Assembly (NCBI GenBank): GCA_034659475.1
Contig: JAYEHK010000031.1
Span: 1-57,515 of the forward strand
From: JAYEHK01 sp034659475
GTDB taxonomy: Bacteria; Bacillota; Syntrophomonadia; Syntrophomonadales; Syntrophomonadaceae
Length of the DNA: 57,515 nucleotides
Reading direction: 5' to 3'
The notes under the pieces are model-generated. The model was not told the origin of the DNA. It did no database searches and saw only the letters and a program-made list of their open reading frames with translations. Below, in pieces: positions 1-7,526 of the stretch. A program made the translations under genes and the position numbers. Every line of letters begins with the position of its first letter. The first letter of the stretch is position 1.

Positions 1-123
1 AGGAGTGACACCAATTATGTATAATGCAGGTAATTTTTATTTCAGTAAAGGGATAACAATGCCTGTTTGGTTTGAAAATTGGTATAATAAGTAAATTGAC
101 TTATTTATTTTTTTAACATGCCT
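1..123. other. Left-edge sequence of unknown origin replacing the rest of livG
   Basis: This AT-rich stretch stands where the Walker A, signature and Walker B parts of livG should be. Read leftward, the livG frame runs on for about 28 residues that do not resemble an ABC ATPase and then stops. I see no transposase or terminal repeat. It could be the end of an inserted element, the far side of a deletion, or a chimeric contig end. Confidence 0.4.
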
Positions 124-225
124 AATTCCAAATATTTCTCCTTGATTGACGGCCAAATTCACTGAATCCAAGGCTCTCAGTCCACCGAATTCCTGGCTTA
201 TATTCTTTAACTCTAAGATTGGCAT
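124..225 (-). pseudogene. livG: Truncated LivG-type branched-chain amino acid ABC transporter ATPase (N-terminus only)
   Basis: The first 34 residues are a typical LivG start: strand one, the FGGLRAL segment and the VNQGEIFGI strand that normally leads straight into the GPNGAGKTT Walker A loop. Homology stops exactly there; the frame then reads unrelated residues to a stop near position 37. Walker A, the Q-loop, the LSGGQ-type signature and Walker B are all absent, so this cannot be a working ATPase. Its start codon overlaps the end of livM by 13 bp, as expected for a liv operon. An intact livG or livF may lie elsewhere; without them the importer encoded here cannot be energised. Because it lies at the window edge, an assembly junction is a real alternative. 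Confidence 0.75.
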
Positions 226-1100
226 GATTCCACCTCTTTTTTACCAAAGCGCTTTTTAAGATCATACACTCGAATATCTCCCAGCAATCCATTGGGCCGG
301 AAAATCATCAGAATGACCAGCAAGGCACCATAGAATAACAGTCGATATTCAGCTACAACACGAAGCAATTCAGGCGCCAGGGTCAGAATCACAGTCCCCA
401 GAATCGTACCCGGAATACTCCCCATTCCGCCCAGCACAACCATGTTAAGCAGTTCAATGGATTTCATAAAGCCAAAATCCTGCGGGCTGATAAAATACAT
501 GTAATGGGCATACAATCCACCGCCCAATCCACCTAAAAAAGCCCCCACTGAAAAGGCAAGTACCTTCAAACGTGTGGTGTTCACTCCTGCACTCTCTGCG
601 GCAATTTCATCTTCCCGAATGGCATAAAAAGCCCGCCCTGTTCTCGAGTTGAGGAGCTTCGCGTTGAGCACAATAACCAGAATCACAATGATCCACACGG
701 TAAGAAACGTCGTATTTTGAGGAATACCTGACAAACCGACTGCTTTTCCACCCGGTTCAAAGTTCAGGAAAAAGACCCTGATAATTTCTGCAAAACCAAT
801 GGTCACCATCGCCAAGTAATCCCCCTCTAACCGAAGAGTAGGAATCCCAATCAAAAATCCAAAAAAGGCTGCCATCAACGCGCCTCCCAGAATGGCTGCA
901 AAAAAAGGCACGCCAAATTGCATGGATAAGATCGCAGAGGTATACGCACCTATGCTCATAAAGCCTGCATGTCCCATTGAAAGTTGCCCAGTTACACCCG
1001 TTATCAGGTTCAGTCCCAGCGCAAGAATAATGTTGATACCGATAATGATGAGAATCCTTAAATAATAAGGATCAATAAACTGTGATAAAAATCCATCCAT
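213..1100 (-). CDS. livM: Branched-chain amino acid ABC transporter permease LivM
   Basis: Inner-membrane permease that pairs with LivH to move leucine/isoleucine/valine-type substrates delivered by the LivK lipoprotein. The ~295-residue length, repeated hydrophobic helices and conserved NLITGVTGQLSMGHAGFM segment near residue 35 are typical of LivM, as is the loop with GRAFYAIREDEIAAE, which couples to the ATPases. I chose ATG at 1100 because AGGTG lies six bases upstream; a GTG at 1109 is also possible. It follows livH with almost no gap, so the two are co-transcribed. The next gene, livG, is broken, so function depends on ATPase genes outside this window. Confidence 0.9.
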   Translation of the reverse strand: MDGFLSQFIDPYYLRILIIIGINIILALGLNLITGVTGQLSMGHAGFMSIGAYTSAILSMQFGVPFFAAILGGALMAAFFGFLIGIPTLRLEGDYLAMVTIGFAEIIRVFFLNFEPGGKAVGLSGIPQNTTFLTVWIIVILVIVLNAKLLNSRTGRAFYAIREDEIAAESAGVNTTRLKVLAFSVGAFLGGLGGGLYAHYMYFISPQDFGFMKSIELLNMVVLGGMGSIPGTILGTVILTLAPELLRVVAEYRLLFYGALLVILMIFRPNGLLGDIRVYDLKKRFGKKEVESCQS

Positions 1101-1109
1101 ACTGTTCAC

Positions 1110-1988
1110 CTACACCTTTTTTGAAATCTTCTGCCCCATGATTCCCTGTGGTCGAATCAATAAAACCAGAATCAAGATAGCAAAGGCTATGGCATCCTTA
1201 TAGGAAGACGACAAATAAGCTACGCCAAAGATCTCCATAACCCCCAGGCTAAGCCCACCAATCATCGCACCCGGCACAGAGCCAATACCGCCAAGAACAG
1301 CGGCCGAAAATGCCTTCAGTCCAGCCATGGTTCCCATATAGGGCCAGACTGCATTGTAATAAATACCAACCATAACCCCCCCGGCAGCAGCAAGCGCCGA
1401 TCCGACTGCAAAGGTAAAGGAAATGACACGATTCACATTAATCCCCATCAGGTATGAAGCATCTAAATCCTGCGAGCAGGCCCTCATGGCTTTACCAATG
1501 CGCGTTTTCTTGATCATTAACTGCAGTCCTACCATGAGGATCGCTGAAACAAGCAAGATGATAATCTGCAGCGACGAAACCTCTAAAGAACCTATCGTAT
1601 ACGTACTTTGTTTTAACACTCCTTCTGGATAACGTGTGGTATTCGTACCCCTTAATAAGGCCATCAGGGTTGACAGGAAGATGGATACACCGATTGCACT
1701 GATCAACGCCGAGAGGCGAGACGACTTTCCTCGAAGCGGCCTATAAGCGATTCGCTCCACTAGCATCCCTAAGAGCATTGAAAAAGCCATTGCCCCAAGC
1801 AGTGCCACAAAAATATTTACCCCCAGTACAGTCACTAAGAAGAGGCCTGCAAAGGCACCAAACATATAAATTTCCCCATGGGCAAAGTTGATTAACTGTA
1901 CAATGCCATATACCATGGTATATCCCAGTGCAATAAGGGCATAGGTGCTTCCCAGGGTTAAACCATTTAATAATTGTTCAAAAAACAT
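1110..1988 (-). CDS. livH: Branched-chain amino acid ABC transporter permease LivH
   Basis: Permease partner of LivM in a hydrophobic amino acid (HAAT family) importer. At 292 residues it has the usual LivH length and several membrane helices. It carries the N-terminal GSTYALIALGYTMVYGIVQL and NFAHGEIYMFGAF segments that mark this family, and a cytoplasmic loop with GKAMRACSQD that contacts the ATPase. The stop overlaps the livM start region. It lies 153 bp downstream of livK, a gap that holds a GC-rich stem-loop, so it is probably expressed at a lower level than the binding protein. The specific amino acid transported cannot be read from sequence. Confidence 0.92.
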   Translation of the reverse strand: MFFEQLLNGLTLGSTYALIALGYTMVYGIVQLINFAHGEIYMFGAFAGLFLVTVLGVNIFVALLGAMAFSMLLGMLVERIAYRPLRGKSSRLSALISAIGVSIFLSTLMALLRGTNTTRYPEGVLKQSTYTIGSLEVSSLQIIILLVSAILMVGLQLMIKKTRIGKAMRACSQDLDASYLMGINVNRVISFTFAVGSALAAAGGVMVGIYYNAVWPYMGTMAGLKAFSAAVLGGIGSVPGAMIGGLSLGVMEIFGVAYLSSSYKDAIAFAILILVLLIRPQGIMGQKISKKV

Positions 1989-2077
1989 ACCGTTCCTCCC
2001 AGGATAAAATTAGACTATACACATTTTAGCACAGAGTTTGTTGCATCTGGCGCTAAAATGTAAATAGTCCCGATAAA

Positions 2078-2103
2078 TGGCCCGACCTAAACAGGACGGG
2101 CCA
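2078..2103 (-). terminator. Stem-loop between livK and livH
   Basis: TGGCCCG and CGGGCCA form a 7-bp GC-rich stem around a 12-base loop. No strong U-tract follows on the minus strand. It is better read as a weak attenuator or an mRNA-stabilising stem that keeps livK message above livHM than as a full terminator. Confidence 0.45.
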
Positions 2104-2141
2104 CTAAAGGGCACCAAATATCAATCTGTTATCGTATTAAC

Positions 2142-3308
2142 CTACTCTTGTGTTACCGAAATTTTATCCACCAGTGCAAATCCGCCGTCTTTGACAGTTA
2201 ACAGACACACAGGGCTCTTAATGGGTTCGCGGTCTGCTCTGAAGGTCGTTTGACCAGATACACCCGGGTAATCTTTTAATTTGGCCAGTTCGTCTTTGAA
2301 AACAGCCGGATCACTGCTGCCTGACTGTTCCATTGCATCTGCCAGAATCATCACAGCATCATAATACTGCGCAGAAAACATGTCCGGATCTTCATTGTAT
2401 TTCGCCCGGTAATCTTCCAAAAATGCAGCTGTTTCAGGACTGGGCTGATCGGTGGAGAAGCCACAGTAGAAGATAACCTTTTCTTCCACCGCACTGCCAC
2501 CGAGTTTAGCGAGATCCTGACCATAGAGACCATCGCCGCCAACCAAGACGATATCCATATTCTTCTTTTTGGCTTCATTCATCATCAAAGCAGCCTCTGT
2601 ATAGTATCCCGTAAATACCAATACATCTGCACCGGCATTTTTCAGTTTGGTAATCTGCGCCGAAAAGTCAGTTTCTCCATCGTTAATGCTGTCTTCCAGA
2701 ACAATATTTCCGCCCTTTTCTTCAATCGCCTGTTTAAAGACCGGTGTAAGTGCTGTACTGTATCCATTGTTCATGGAAGTAATGACCGCAATGTTTTTCC
2801 ATTCCTTGGTATTAATCATCCAATCTACAACCGTCGGTGCGGCAAACATATCCAGAAGGGTATTTCTGAATACATAATCACCAATCTCAACAACCCCTGC
2901 TCCGGTAGCACCGGCCGAGAAGATCACCACATTATTATCCTGTGCGACCTTGGCAGCTGCTTTGGTCAATCCCGTACAGGGATCGCCAACCATGGCAACG
3001 ACTTTATCACGGGTTATATACTTCTGTGCAATGGTGTTTATTTCGCTGGTTTCGCCTTTATTATCGTCATAAAAGCCTTGCAGTTCTTTCCCCAACACGC
3101 CTCCATTGGCATTAATCTGCTCAATCGCCAGTTTCATCCCCTTTTCACCGGGAATTCCGTAGTTGGCTACTGAACCGGTTGTTGCCCCCAAAAATCCTAA
3201 ATTGATTGTATCTGATTCTGCTTTTTCTCCCCCACAACCAACCGCGAGTGAAGCAAGCATAGCCAGACATAATAATAAGGCCATTTTCTTGAAAACTTTT
3301 CCCTTCAT
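2142..3308 (-). CDS. livK: Branched-chain amino acid ABC transporter substrate-binding lipoprotein
   Basis: Extracytoplasmic receptor of the HAAT importer. The first 25 residues form a lipoprotein signal: two basic lysines, a hydrophobic stretch and an LAVGC lipobox, with the lipidated cysteine at about residue 25. The mature part follows the periplasmic-binding-protein type I fold: GFLGATTGSVANYGIPGEKGMKLA at the start, then VGDPCTGLTKAAAKVAQ, and a C-terminal AQYYDAVMILADAM helix. At 388 residues it has normal length. It is first in the liv operon, and a plausible promoter lies 35-62 bp upstream of the start. Ligand range (Leu/Ile/Val, other amides or aromatic acids) is not determined. Confidence 0.92.
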   Translation of the reverse strand: MKGKVFKKMALLLCLAMLASLAVGCGGEKAESDTINLGFLGATTGSVANYGIPGEKGMKLAIEQINANGGVLGKELQGFYDDNKGETSEINTIAQKYITRDKVVAMVGDPCTGLTKAAAKVAQDNNVVIFSAGATGAGVVEIGDYVFRNTLLDMFAAPTVVDWMINTKEWKNIAVITSMNNGYSTALTPVFKQAIEEKGGNIVLEDSINDGETDFSAQITKLKNAGADVLVFTGYYTEAALMMNEAKKKNMDIVLVGGDGLYGQDLAKLGGSAVEEKVIFYCGFSTDQPSPETAAFLEDYRAKYNEDPDMFSAQYYDAVMILADAMEQSGSSDPAVFKDELAKLKDYPGVSGQTTFRADREPIKSPVCLLTVKDGGFALVDKISVTQE

Positions 3309-3342
3309 CCGTTCCCCTCCTCAAAATTCTCCAATTCATAAT

Positions 3343-3370
3343 TGTATATTTATACAGACAGGTTTGTCCA
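3343..3370 (-). promoter_or_regulatory. Candidate sigma-A promoter of livKHM
   Basis: On the minus strand TGGACA and TATACA are separated by 16 bases, 35 bp upstream of the livK start codon. Each hexamer has one mismatch or so to the consensus. Prediction from sequence only. Confidence 0.4.
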
Positions 3371-3464
3371 ATCTTCTGGCATGTCCTCTCTGTTTAAAAA
3401 AGTATAACAGATTTTTTATGCGATCAGAAGGTATAAATAAACACTACCTATGAATAGGCTTATT

Positions 3465-3611
3465 TTATCGGGGCTTATCTTCAACAGAATAATAGAGATG
3501 ATAAGCAAGCGGATCATCAACTGCCTGAATGGCAAGAAGGCGGGCATCACGATTTTCAAATTTTCGCACCACACGAAAAACATCATTCGTTTTTACACGA
3601 ACATACGTCAT
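3465..3611 (-). CDS. Small 48-residue hypothetical protein
   Basis: A short open frame starting MTYVRVKTNDVFRVVRKFEN and ending VEDKPR. The start is supported by AGAGGTG seven bases upstream of the ATG. Codon use looks like the neighbours, and the product is charged and soluble with no signal or membrane segment. It lies between the acyltransferase gene and livK, about 45 bp downstream of the former on the same strand, so it may be the last gene of the comFB-rnhA-acyltransferase run. I do not recognise the family. Coding status rests on the ribosome site and unbroken frame. Confidence 0.5.
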   Translation of the reverse strand: MTYVRVKTNDVFRVVRKFENRDARLLAIQAVDDPLAYHLYYSVEDKPR

Positions 3612-3654
3612 TTTCTTCACCTCTCATATCACCCCCCTGTGTGTTCTGTTATTA

Positions 3655-4185
3655 CTATTCCCAAACAACATCTTCTCTAATTACCCGGGCAGGATTCCCT
3701 CCTACCATTGTTCGCGGCGGGACATCCCTGGTAACCACAGCATTATTCGCAACAATGGCACCTTCTCCTATGGTTACCCCTTTTAAAATAACGGCCCGAC
3801 AGCCGATCCAAACATGGTCTTCAATATGGATTGGTCCGATCCTGGTTACGGGTTCTCCTCCATCAAACGCAAGCGGATGCGATGAAGTATCCATGAATAA
3901 TACATGCCAGCTAATCGCGCAGCCCTTTCCAAAGGTTATTTCTTTCACCGCCAGCACGTTGCATCCATCCCCCAGATAGGTATCGTCTCCCACCACAACA
4001 CGTGCTCCATCACCCAGAGAGAATCGAACCTGGCGCTCTAATAACACGTTATTGCCGATATGCACCTCGGCACATTTTCCTAAAAAAAACTCCCGGGGAT
4101 TTCTGGCTCGCAGATTGTTTCCATAAGATGCCAGATGGCGTTTCGCCCGCATGGTCGTATACCAATCAGCTATTTCCTGACGCAA
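3655..4185 (-). CDS. Hexapeptide-repeat (left-handed beta-helix) acyltransferase
   Basis: A trimeric LbH-fold acyltransferase related to maltose/galactoside/serine O-acetyltransferases. Hexapeptide repeats run through most of the protein (VHIGNN, VVVGDD, ITFGKG, IHIEDH VWIG, VTIGEG AIVANN AVVTRD). The VPPRTMVGGNPARVIRE ending and an HVLFMDTSSHPL segment match the acetyl-CoA/maltose acetyltransferase group. I set the start at TTG 4185, since GGAGG lies eight bases upstream. The longer frame from 4275 would overlap rnhA by 68 bp and has no ribosome site. The resulting length is 176 residues. The acceptor (sugar, antibiotic or other) cannot be told. Probably co-transcribed with rnhA and the comFB-like gene. 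Confidence 0.75.
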   Translation of the reverse strand: MRQEIADWYTTMRAKRHLASYGNNLRARNPREFFLGKCAEVHIGNNVLLERQVRFSLGDGARVVVGDDTYLGDGCNVLAVKEITFGKGCAISWHVLFMDTSSHPLAFDGGEPVTRIGPIHIEDHVWIGCRAVILKGVTIGEGAIVANNAVVTRDVPPRTMVGGNPARVIREDVVWE

Positions 4186-4207
4186 TTTCTTAGCCTCCTT
4201 GAATTTC

Positions 4208-4648
4208 TCAGACCATTTCTTTTGCACCCTTGCGGGCCAGTTCGTCACAGCGTTCATTCCATTCGTCTCCAGCATGCCCTTTCACCTTGTGGATGGTAAC
4301 CCGGTTACATTCCATCAAAGCCACCATTTCTTTCCAGAGATCCTGGTTGGCCACCGCTTCTTTTTTGCTGTTTTTCCAGCCGTTTTTCTGCCAGTTTTTT
4401 ATCCAATTTTGCGCAAATGCATTCACGACATAGGCACTATCAGAATAAACATTGACGTTCCAATCCTGAACCTTAATCGCCTTTAAGGCTTCAATAACCG
4501 CCTTCATTTCCATTCGTTGGTTAGTGGTATTTTTCTCTCCACCGTAGATTTCTTTTATACGGTCTTCCCAGAGCAAAACTGCCCCCCATCCTCCTGGTCC
4601 TGGATTACCAGAACATGCACCGTCGGTATAAATGGTAACTTCTTTCAT
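4208..4648 (-). CDS. rnhA: Ribonuclease HI
   Basis: Endonuclease that cuts the RNA strand of RNA-DNA hybrids, used in primer and R-loop removal. The start IYTDGACSGNPGPGGWGAVL holds the first catalytic aspartate (residue 9). RMEMKAVIEAL carries the catalytic glutamate, VYSDSAYV the second aspartate, and HAGDEWNERCDELA the C-terminal histidine/aspartate pair. Its 146 residues match the bacterial type I length, including the tryptophan-rich basic handle (WIKNWQKNGWKNSKKEAV). The start overlaps the stop of the comFB-like gene by four bases (ATGA), showing translational coupling. Confidence 0.95.
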   Translation of the reverse strand: MKEVTIYTDGACSGNPGPGGWGAVLLWEDRIKEIYGGEKNTTNQRMEMKAVIEALKAIKVQDWNVNVYSDSAYVVNAFAQNWIKNWQKNGWKNSKKEAVANQDLWKEMVALMECNRVTIHKVKGHAGDEWNERCDELARKGAKEMV

Positions 4649-4932
4649 AGATTTCTCTTCTGCTCCTTTTCATGACGAGGATAAGCAGCAACTATTTCAA
4701 CTGCCTCGGTAAGTGCAACAATCACTTTTAAATGGGACTGTATATCCAGATAATCAGCTTTGGCCAACGTTTCCCCTTTGGGAGTCGCTACGTACTTGGG
4801 TTTAAGCCGATTCAAAGCATATGCAGCCACATCTGCCCGACATTTTTCACAATGACAAGCACCCTTTTTAGCATCCAAAACAATGTCCATGTTGTCCCAG
4901 ACCATTTTTTCCATTATATTCATAACCTGCAT
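4645..4932 (-). CDS. ComFB-family (late competence development) zinc-binding-like protein
   Basis: The 95-residue product matches the small ComFB family. It starts with an amphipathic helix (NIMEKMVWDNMDIVL), then a Cys pair in ACHCEKCRADVAAYALNRLKPKYV, and then a second helical part. ComFB lies in the comF operon of Bacillus, but its biochemical role is not settled; cyanobacterial relatives bind cyclic di-nucleotides. Here it heads a run with rnhA and an acyltransferase, not comFA/comFC. A TATAAT at 5018-5023 on the minus strand about 85 bp upstream may be its -10 element. Function is assigned at family level only. Confidence 0.75.
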   Translation of the reverse strand: MQVMNIMEKMVWDNMDIVLDAKKGACHCEKCRADVAAYALNRLKPKYVATPKGETLAKADYLDIQSHLKVIVALTEAVEIVAAYPRHEKEQKRNL

Positions 4933-5069
4933 AAAGATGCTCCTTTAAAACAATCCCAATGAGTACGTAGTAAATATAACATTCAGAATTATCTTCCTTG
5001 TTTACTTCTGTTTCTTCATTATAGTGTAACCAAAGCTTGGTTTTGTGTAAACAAAAACGCACATCATTA

Positions 5070-5385
5070 ACAATTGGTTAGTACGAAAATAGGTTGAGTA
5101 TATGCGGAATTATTGGTTGGTTAGTTGGTTAGTTGGTCAGTTGGAACGTTGAAGTGGGTTAGTACGAAAATAGATTTTTAATAGATGCGGACGACACAGA
5201 CTTTCTGGACTTACGCGGAGTTTTTTTGTTAGGGGTTAGGGCAATACCTAGCGCATAACTCCTTACTCCTTACCCCTCACCAATTTTCATCTGTGGTTGC
5301 GTGTGCTCATTGAGTATGGCCTGCTGGCATGGAGGTTTCCACCGCGAGAAACAATATGTGCAAGTTTGAATGCATAAATGCACAT
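5070..5385. repeat. Modular intergenic repeat, copy R1
   Basis: This copy fills most of the 538-bp gap between the comFB-like gene and fmdB. From left to right it holds a boundary motif GGTTAGTACGAAAATAG, a short AT-rich segment with GCGGAATTATT, about four units of the TTGGTTAG satellite ending TTGGAACG, and the same boundary motif again as a direct repeat. Then come GCGGAC short repeats, a purine-rich arm (AGGGGTTAGGG), a TAGCGCATA centre, a pyrimidine-rich arm, and a GTGGTTG tail also seen near 24080 and 25830. No open frame or ribosome site is present. Confidence 0.8.
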
Positions 5386-5398
5386 TGGGTGAAATAAA

Positions 5399-5436
5399 GC
5401 CTGTATCTTTACAAAAACGTTTATCAAGATACAGGC
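5399..5436 (-). terminator. Rho-independent terminator of the fmdB-like gene
   Basis: GCCTGTATCTT pairs perfectly with AAGATACAGGC over 11 bp with a 16-base loop, followed on the minus strand by TTTATTT. It lies 35 bp past the fmdB stop. The plus strand also has a T-containing tail, so it may work both ways. Confidence 0.75.
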
Positions 5437-5470
5437 TCTATTTGTATTCATATGAGACCTTAATAATCTA

Positions 5471-5773
5471 CTAACCTTCCGCCATTTTGTTGGTGGTACT
5501 GTCTGATTGCTCTACGTAGGAAGATACATCGCCATCCAGCAAGGCTTGGTTATCTTTTTGTCTTTCCTTATTAAGACTGCGTGCACGGTCCTTCTGTGAA
5601 TTATTGTCTGTGGAATAAAAACCCCCACCTTTAAAAACGATCCCCACATTTTTACTGATCAGCCTTTGTACCGGTCCTCCGCAGGTGGGACATTCCGTCA
5701 ATGCATCTTCTGTAATCCGCTGTGTCTTTTCAAAGCAACCGCATTTTTCGCATTTATAATCATATACCGGCAT
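5471..5773 (-). CDS. FmdB-family zinc ribbon protein
   Basis: Small protein with an N-terminal zinc ribbon: CEKCG about residues 8-12 and CPTCG about residues 26-30, followed by the LISKNVGIVFKGGGFYSTDN segment that is diagnostic of the FmdB/CxxC-CxxC-SSSS family. The C-terminal third is polar and probably disordered. The name comes from a proposed regulator of formamidase/amidase genes in Methylophilus; the general function is unknown. I start at ATG 5773 (MPVYDYKCE), which the family shares, with GAGGGGGTGAGG upstream. A GTG three codons earlier is in frame but sits on the ribosome site. It is a single-gene unit with its own terminator. Confidence 0.85.
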   Translation of the reverse strand: MPVYDYKCEKCGCFEKTQRITEDALTECPTCGGPVQRLISKNVGIVFKGGGFYSTDNNSQKDRARSLNKERQKDNQALLDGDVSSYVEQSDSTTNKMAEG

Positions 5774-5844
5774 TTTCCTCACCCCCTCCTGATAATCTAC
5801 CTAATATTATGTATACCTTTACAGCACTTTTGTCAAGGCGACAG

Positions 5845-5980
5845 GGGTGACAAGGGGACGGGTGACAAGGGGACGGTTCTCCTGACACCTTTTTCAGTCA
5901 GATTTCCTGCTTGATTAAATTGAGATGATTAAAAAGGTGTCAGGAGAACCGTCCCCTTGTCACCCGTCCCCTTGTCACCC
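5845..5980. repeat. Perfect 50-bp inverted repeat with GGGGACGG core
   Basis: Bases 5845-5894 are the exact reverse complement of 5931-5980, with a 36-base spacer. Each arm contains the 15-mer GGGTGACAAGGGGAC twice in tandem and ends with ACACCTTTTT at the loop side. The right arm covers the TGA stop of the CPBP protease gene. The hairpin would end transcripts from that gene and shares its core with 18670-18698, 20768-20868 and, more distantly, 8053-8088. Confidence 0.9.
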
Positions 5981-6679
5981 GTTCAAGCTAAGGTACACCA
6001 TAATCGACATGAATGCATTCCAAACCCCATGTGCCACAGTCGTAACCAGTATACTATTACTCTTTTCATATAGATAGCACAAACCCATTCCCCCTGCTGC
6101 CAGCGGGATAGCACGCCACGGATCCCAGTGTACAATGCCAAAGATAAGTCCGGCTGCAACTGCTCCCCATAAGGGTCCGAGATATCTTCTGAAAACGGGG
6201 TAAATCATGCCCCGATAAAAAAGTTCTTCAGAAAACGGTCCCAGTAGTGACCCAACCAATAGAAAAATAATAAATTCTTTGAAATCACTGGTTGTCCTTA
6301 ACATTTCCTCAAAATACTGCGGGGACAATTCAGGCTGAAAATATTGGATTGGAATGCTCATTACCATAATCAGTACAATCAGCAAAGCTCCTCCACCAAC
6401 ACCATACTGCCAATAGGTTTTGCCATCCCGCCCAATCAACCCCAGATCACGCCAGCTTCCCCGCGGAAGAAACACCGCAAACAAATACACCAGACCTATC
6501 GTTGAAATAAATTGCACCAGGAAGCTGACAAGAAAATTACCCGTCTCAGCAATACCCAGGCTCTGCAACCATTGCGTAACGATATCCATGGCCAACCCTG
6601 CATACAGGAGTCCGATTACAAGAATCCCCGCATAAACCAAAATAATTTGAGTTAATCCCCAGCGAGGTTTATTAATCAA
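5975..6679 (-). CDS. CPBP-family intramembrane glutamic endopeptidase (CAAX/Abi protease)
   Basis: Integral membrane protease of the CPBP/Rce1 type. The product has about six hydrophobic helices. Catalytic motifs are in order: EELFYRG (Glu151, Glu152, Arg156), FGIVHW (His184) and HGVWNAF (His217). These are the residues expected for Rce1-like activity. The 234-residue length is normal. Family members process prenylated or bacteriocin-like peptides, or act in immunity; no such substrate is next to it. The last codon and TGA stop lie inside the arm of a 50-bp palindrome, so the native C-terminus may have been slightly changed by that element. Monocistronic by its position. Confidence 0.88.
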   Translation of the reverse strand: MINKPRWGLTQIILVYAGILVIGLLYAGLAMDIVTQWLQSLGIAETGNFLVSFLVQFISTIGLVYLFAVFLPRGSWRDLGLIGRDGKTYWQYGVGGGALLIVLIMVMSIPIQYFQPELSPQYFEEMLRTTSDFKEFIIFLLVGSLLGPFSEELFYRGMIYPVFRRYLGPLWGAVAAGLIFGIVHWDPWRAIPLAAGGMGLCYLYEKSNSILVTTVAHGVWNAFMSIMVYLSLNG

Positions 6680-6991
6680 AAACAGCCCTCCTCTATCTAC
6701 AATCCATTTGCGGTTATCACCAATTCTAAAAAATTAATGGTTCCAACGTAAATAATTATACGCTTTGTTAGCTTGCTCAGTCCCTGTTTTTTTACCATAC
6801 GTTAAAATCTGGTAACAAAGATAAAATTTCATCTGCACAAAATAAGTGAATTTTTCATTAAAGCCATAACACAGGGAATAATAAAAAAAGAATCTTATCC
6901 CTTATTACTAATATTCCAATGTGAGTAAGGATTGCTCATCCAGATCAACAAATCATTCGGCTAAAATTTATCTGAAAATGGAGGTATAGAA
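6680..6991. other. Divergent intergenic region, no gene seen
   Basis: This 312-bp AT-rich gap lies between the leftward CPBP gene and the rightward DUF4912 gene and must hold both promoters. I see no convincing hexamer pair, no repeat module and no open frame with a ribosome site, apart from GGAGG just before the DUF4912 start. Confidence 0.4.
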
Positions 6992-7486
6992 ATGACTCCC
7001 TTACTGTTTATATCCATTGTCATTATCGTTCTTACTCTTCTGGTTTACTGGGTAACAACCACCATAAAAGAAGCTCCAAAGGAAGACAAGCAAGAAAAAG
7101 ACTACAATCTGCGGAACGCTTATAGGTTTGAAATCGCTCCTGAATTGGCTGTTGCACCGGAACAAGAAACCATTGTGTCCCCCAACACGATAAAACTATC
7201 CGGAGAAGATGCTGCACATCTGAGAGCCTTCTGGAATCTGGAAAGAGATCGACTTCAGGAAGTGACAGATGACCTCGGCTTCAACAATGATTCCCCTGAC
7301 CTGGTATTACGTTTATATGAATCCAGCGATTTGCTGCGATATCATGACATCCAGGTAGAAAACCTAAAGGGTCGGTGCCTTCTTCACCTTCACCCTTTGA
7401 AAGCTTACTATGTGGTTTTAGGTATTATGGACCAAAAATACTTTATTCCTATCTTAACGTCAAACACGGTCATAAAACAAAGATAA
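6992..7486 (+). CDS. DUF4912 domain protein with N-terminal membrane anchor
   Basis: The first 23 residues form one membrane helix (LLFISIVIIVLTLLVYWV). A charged linker follows, and then a globular domain that fits DUF4912: the DLVLRLYESSDLL strand, a HDIQVENLKGRCLLHL part and YYVVLGIMDQKYFIPILTSN near the C-terminus. The domain is common in clostridia with no set function; a carbohydrate or cell-surface role has been suggested from its fold-like pattern, but that is inference. GGAGG nine bases upstream supports the start. A bidirectional terminator follows directly. Confidence 0.75.
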   Translation: MTPLLFISIVIIVLTLLVYWVTTTIKEAPKEDKQEKDYNLRNAYRFEIAPELAVAPEQETIVSPNTIKLSGEDAAHLRAFWNLERDRLQEVTDDLGFNNDSPDLVLRLYESSDLLRYHDIQVENLKGRCLLHLHPLKAYYVVLGIMDQKYFIPILTSNTVIKQR

Positions 7487-7521
7487 GAGGCATGGGGTTG
7501 TCAACAACCCTTTCCCTCTTA
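7484..7521. terminator. Bidirectional terminator between DUF4912 gene and convergent membrane-protein gene
   Basis: A stem with TAAGAGG/CCTCTTA outside and GGGTTG/CAACCC inside around a TCAA loop. It overlaps the DUF4912 stop region and lies just past the stop of the leftward gene, so it serves both convergent genes. Confidence 0.7.
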
Positions 7522-7526
7522 GAAAT

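Noticed and set aside
4186..4275. Extended start of the acyltransferase inside rnhA
   Set aside because: The extra 30 residues are the out-of-frame reading of the conserved rnhA C-terminus; GGAGG supports TTG 4185.
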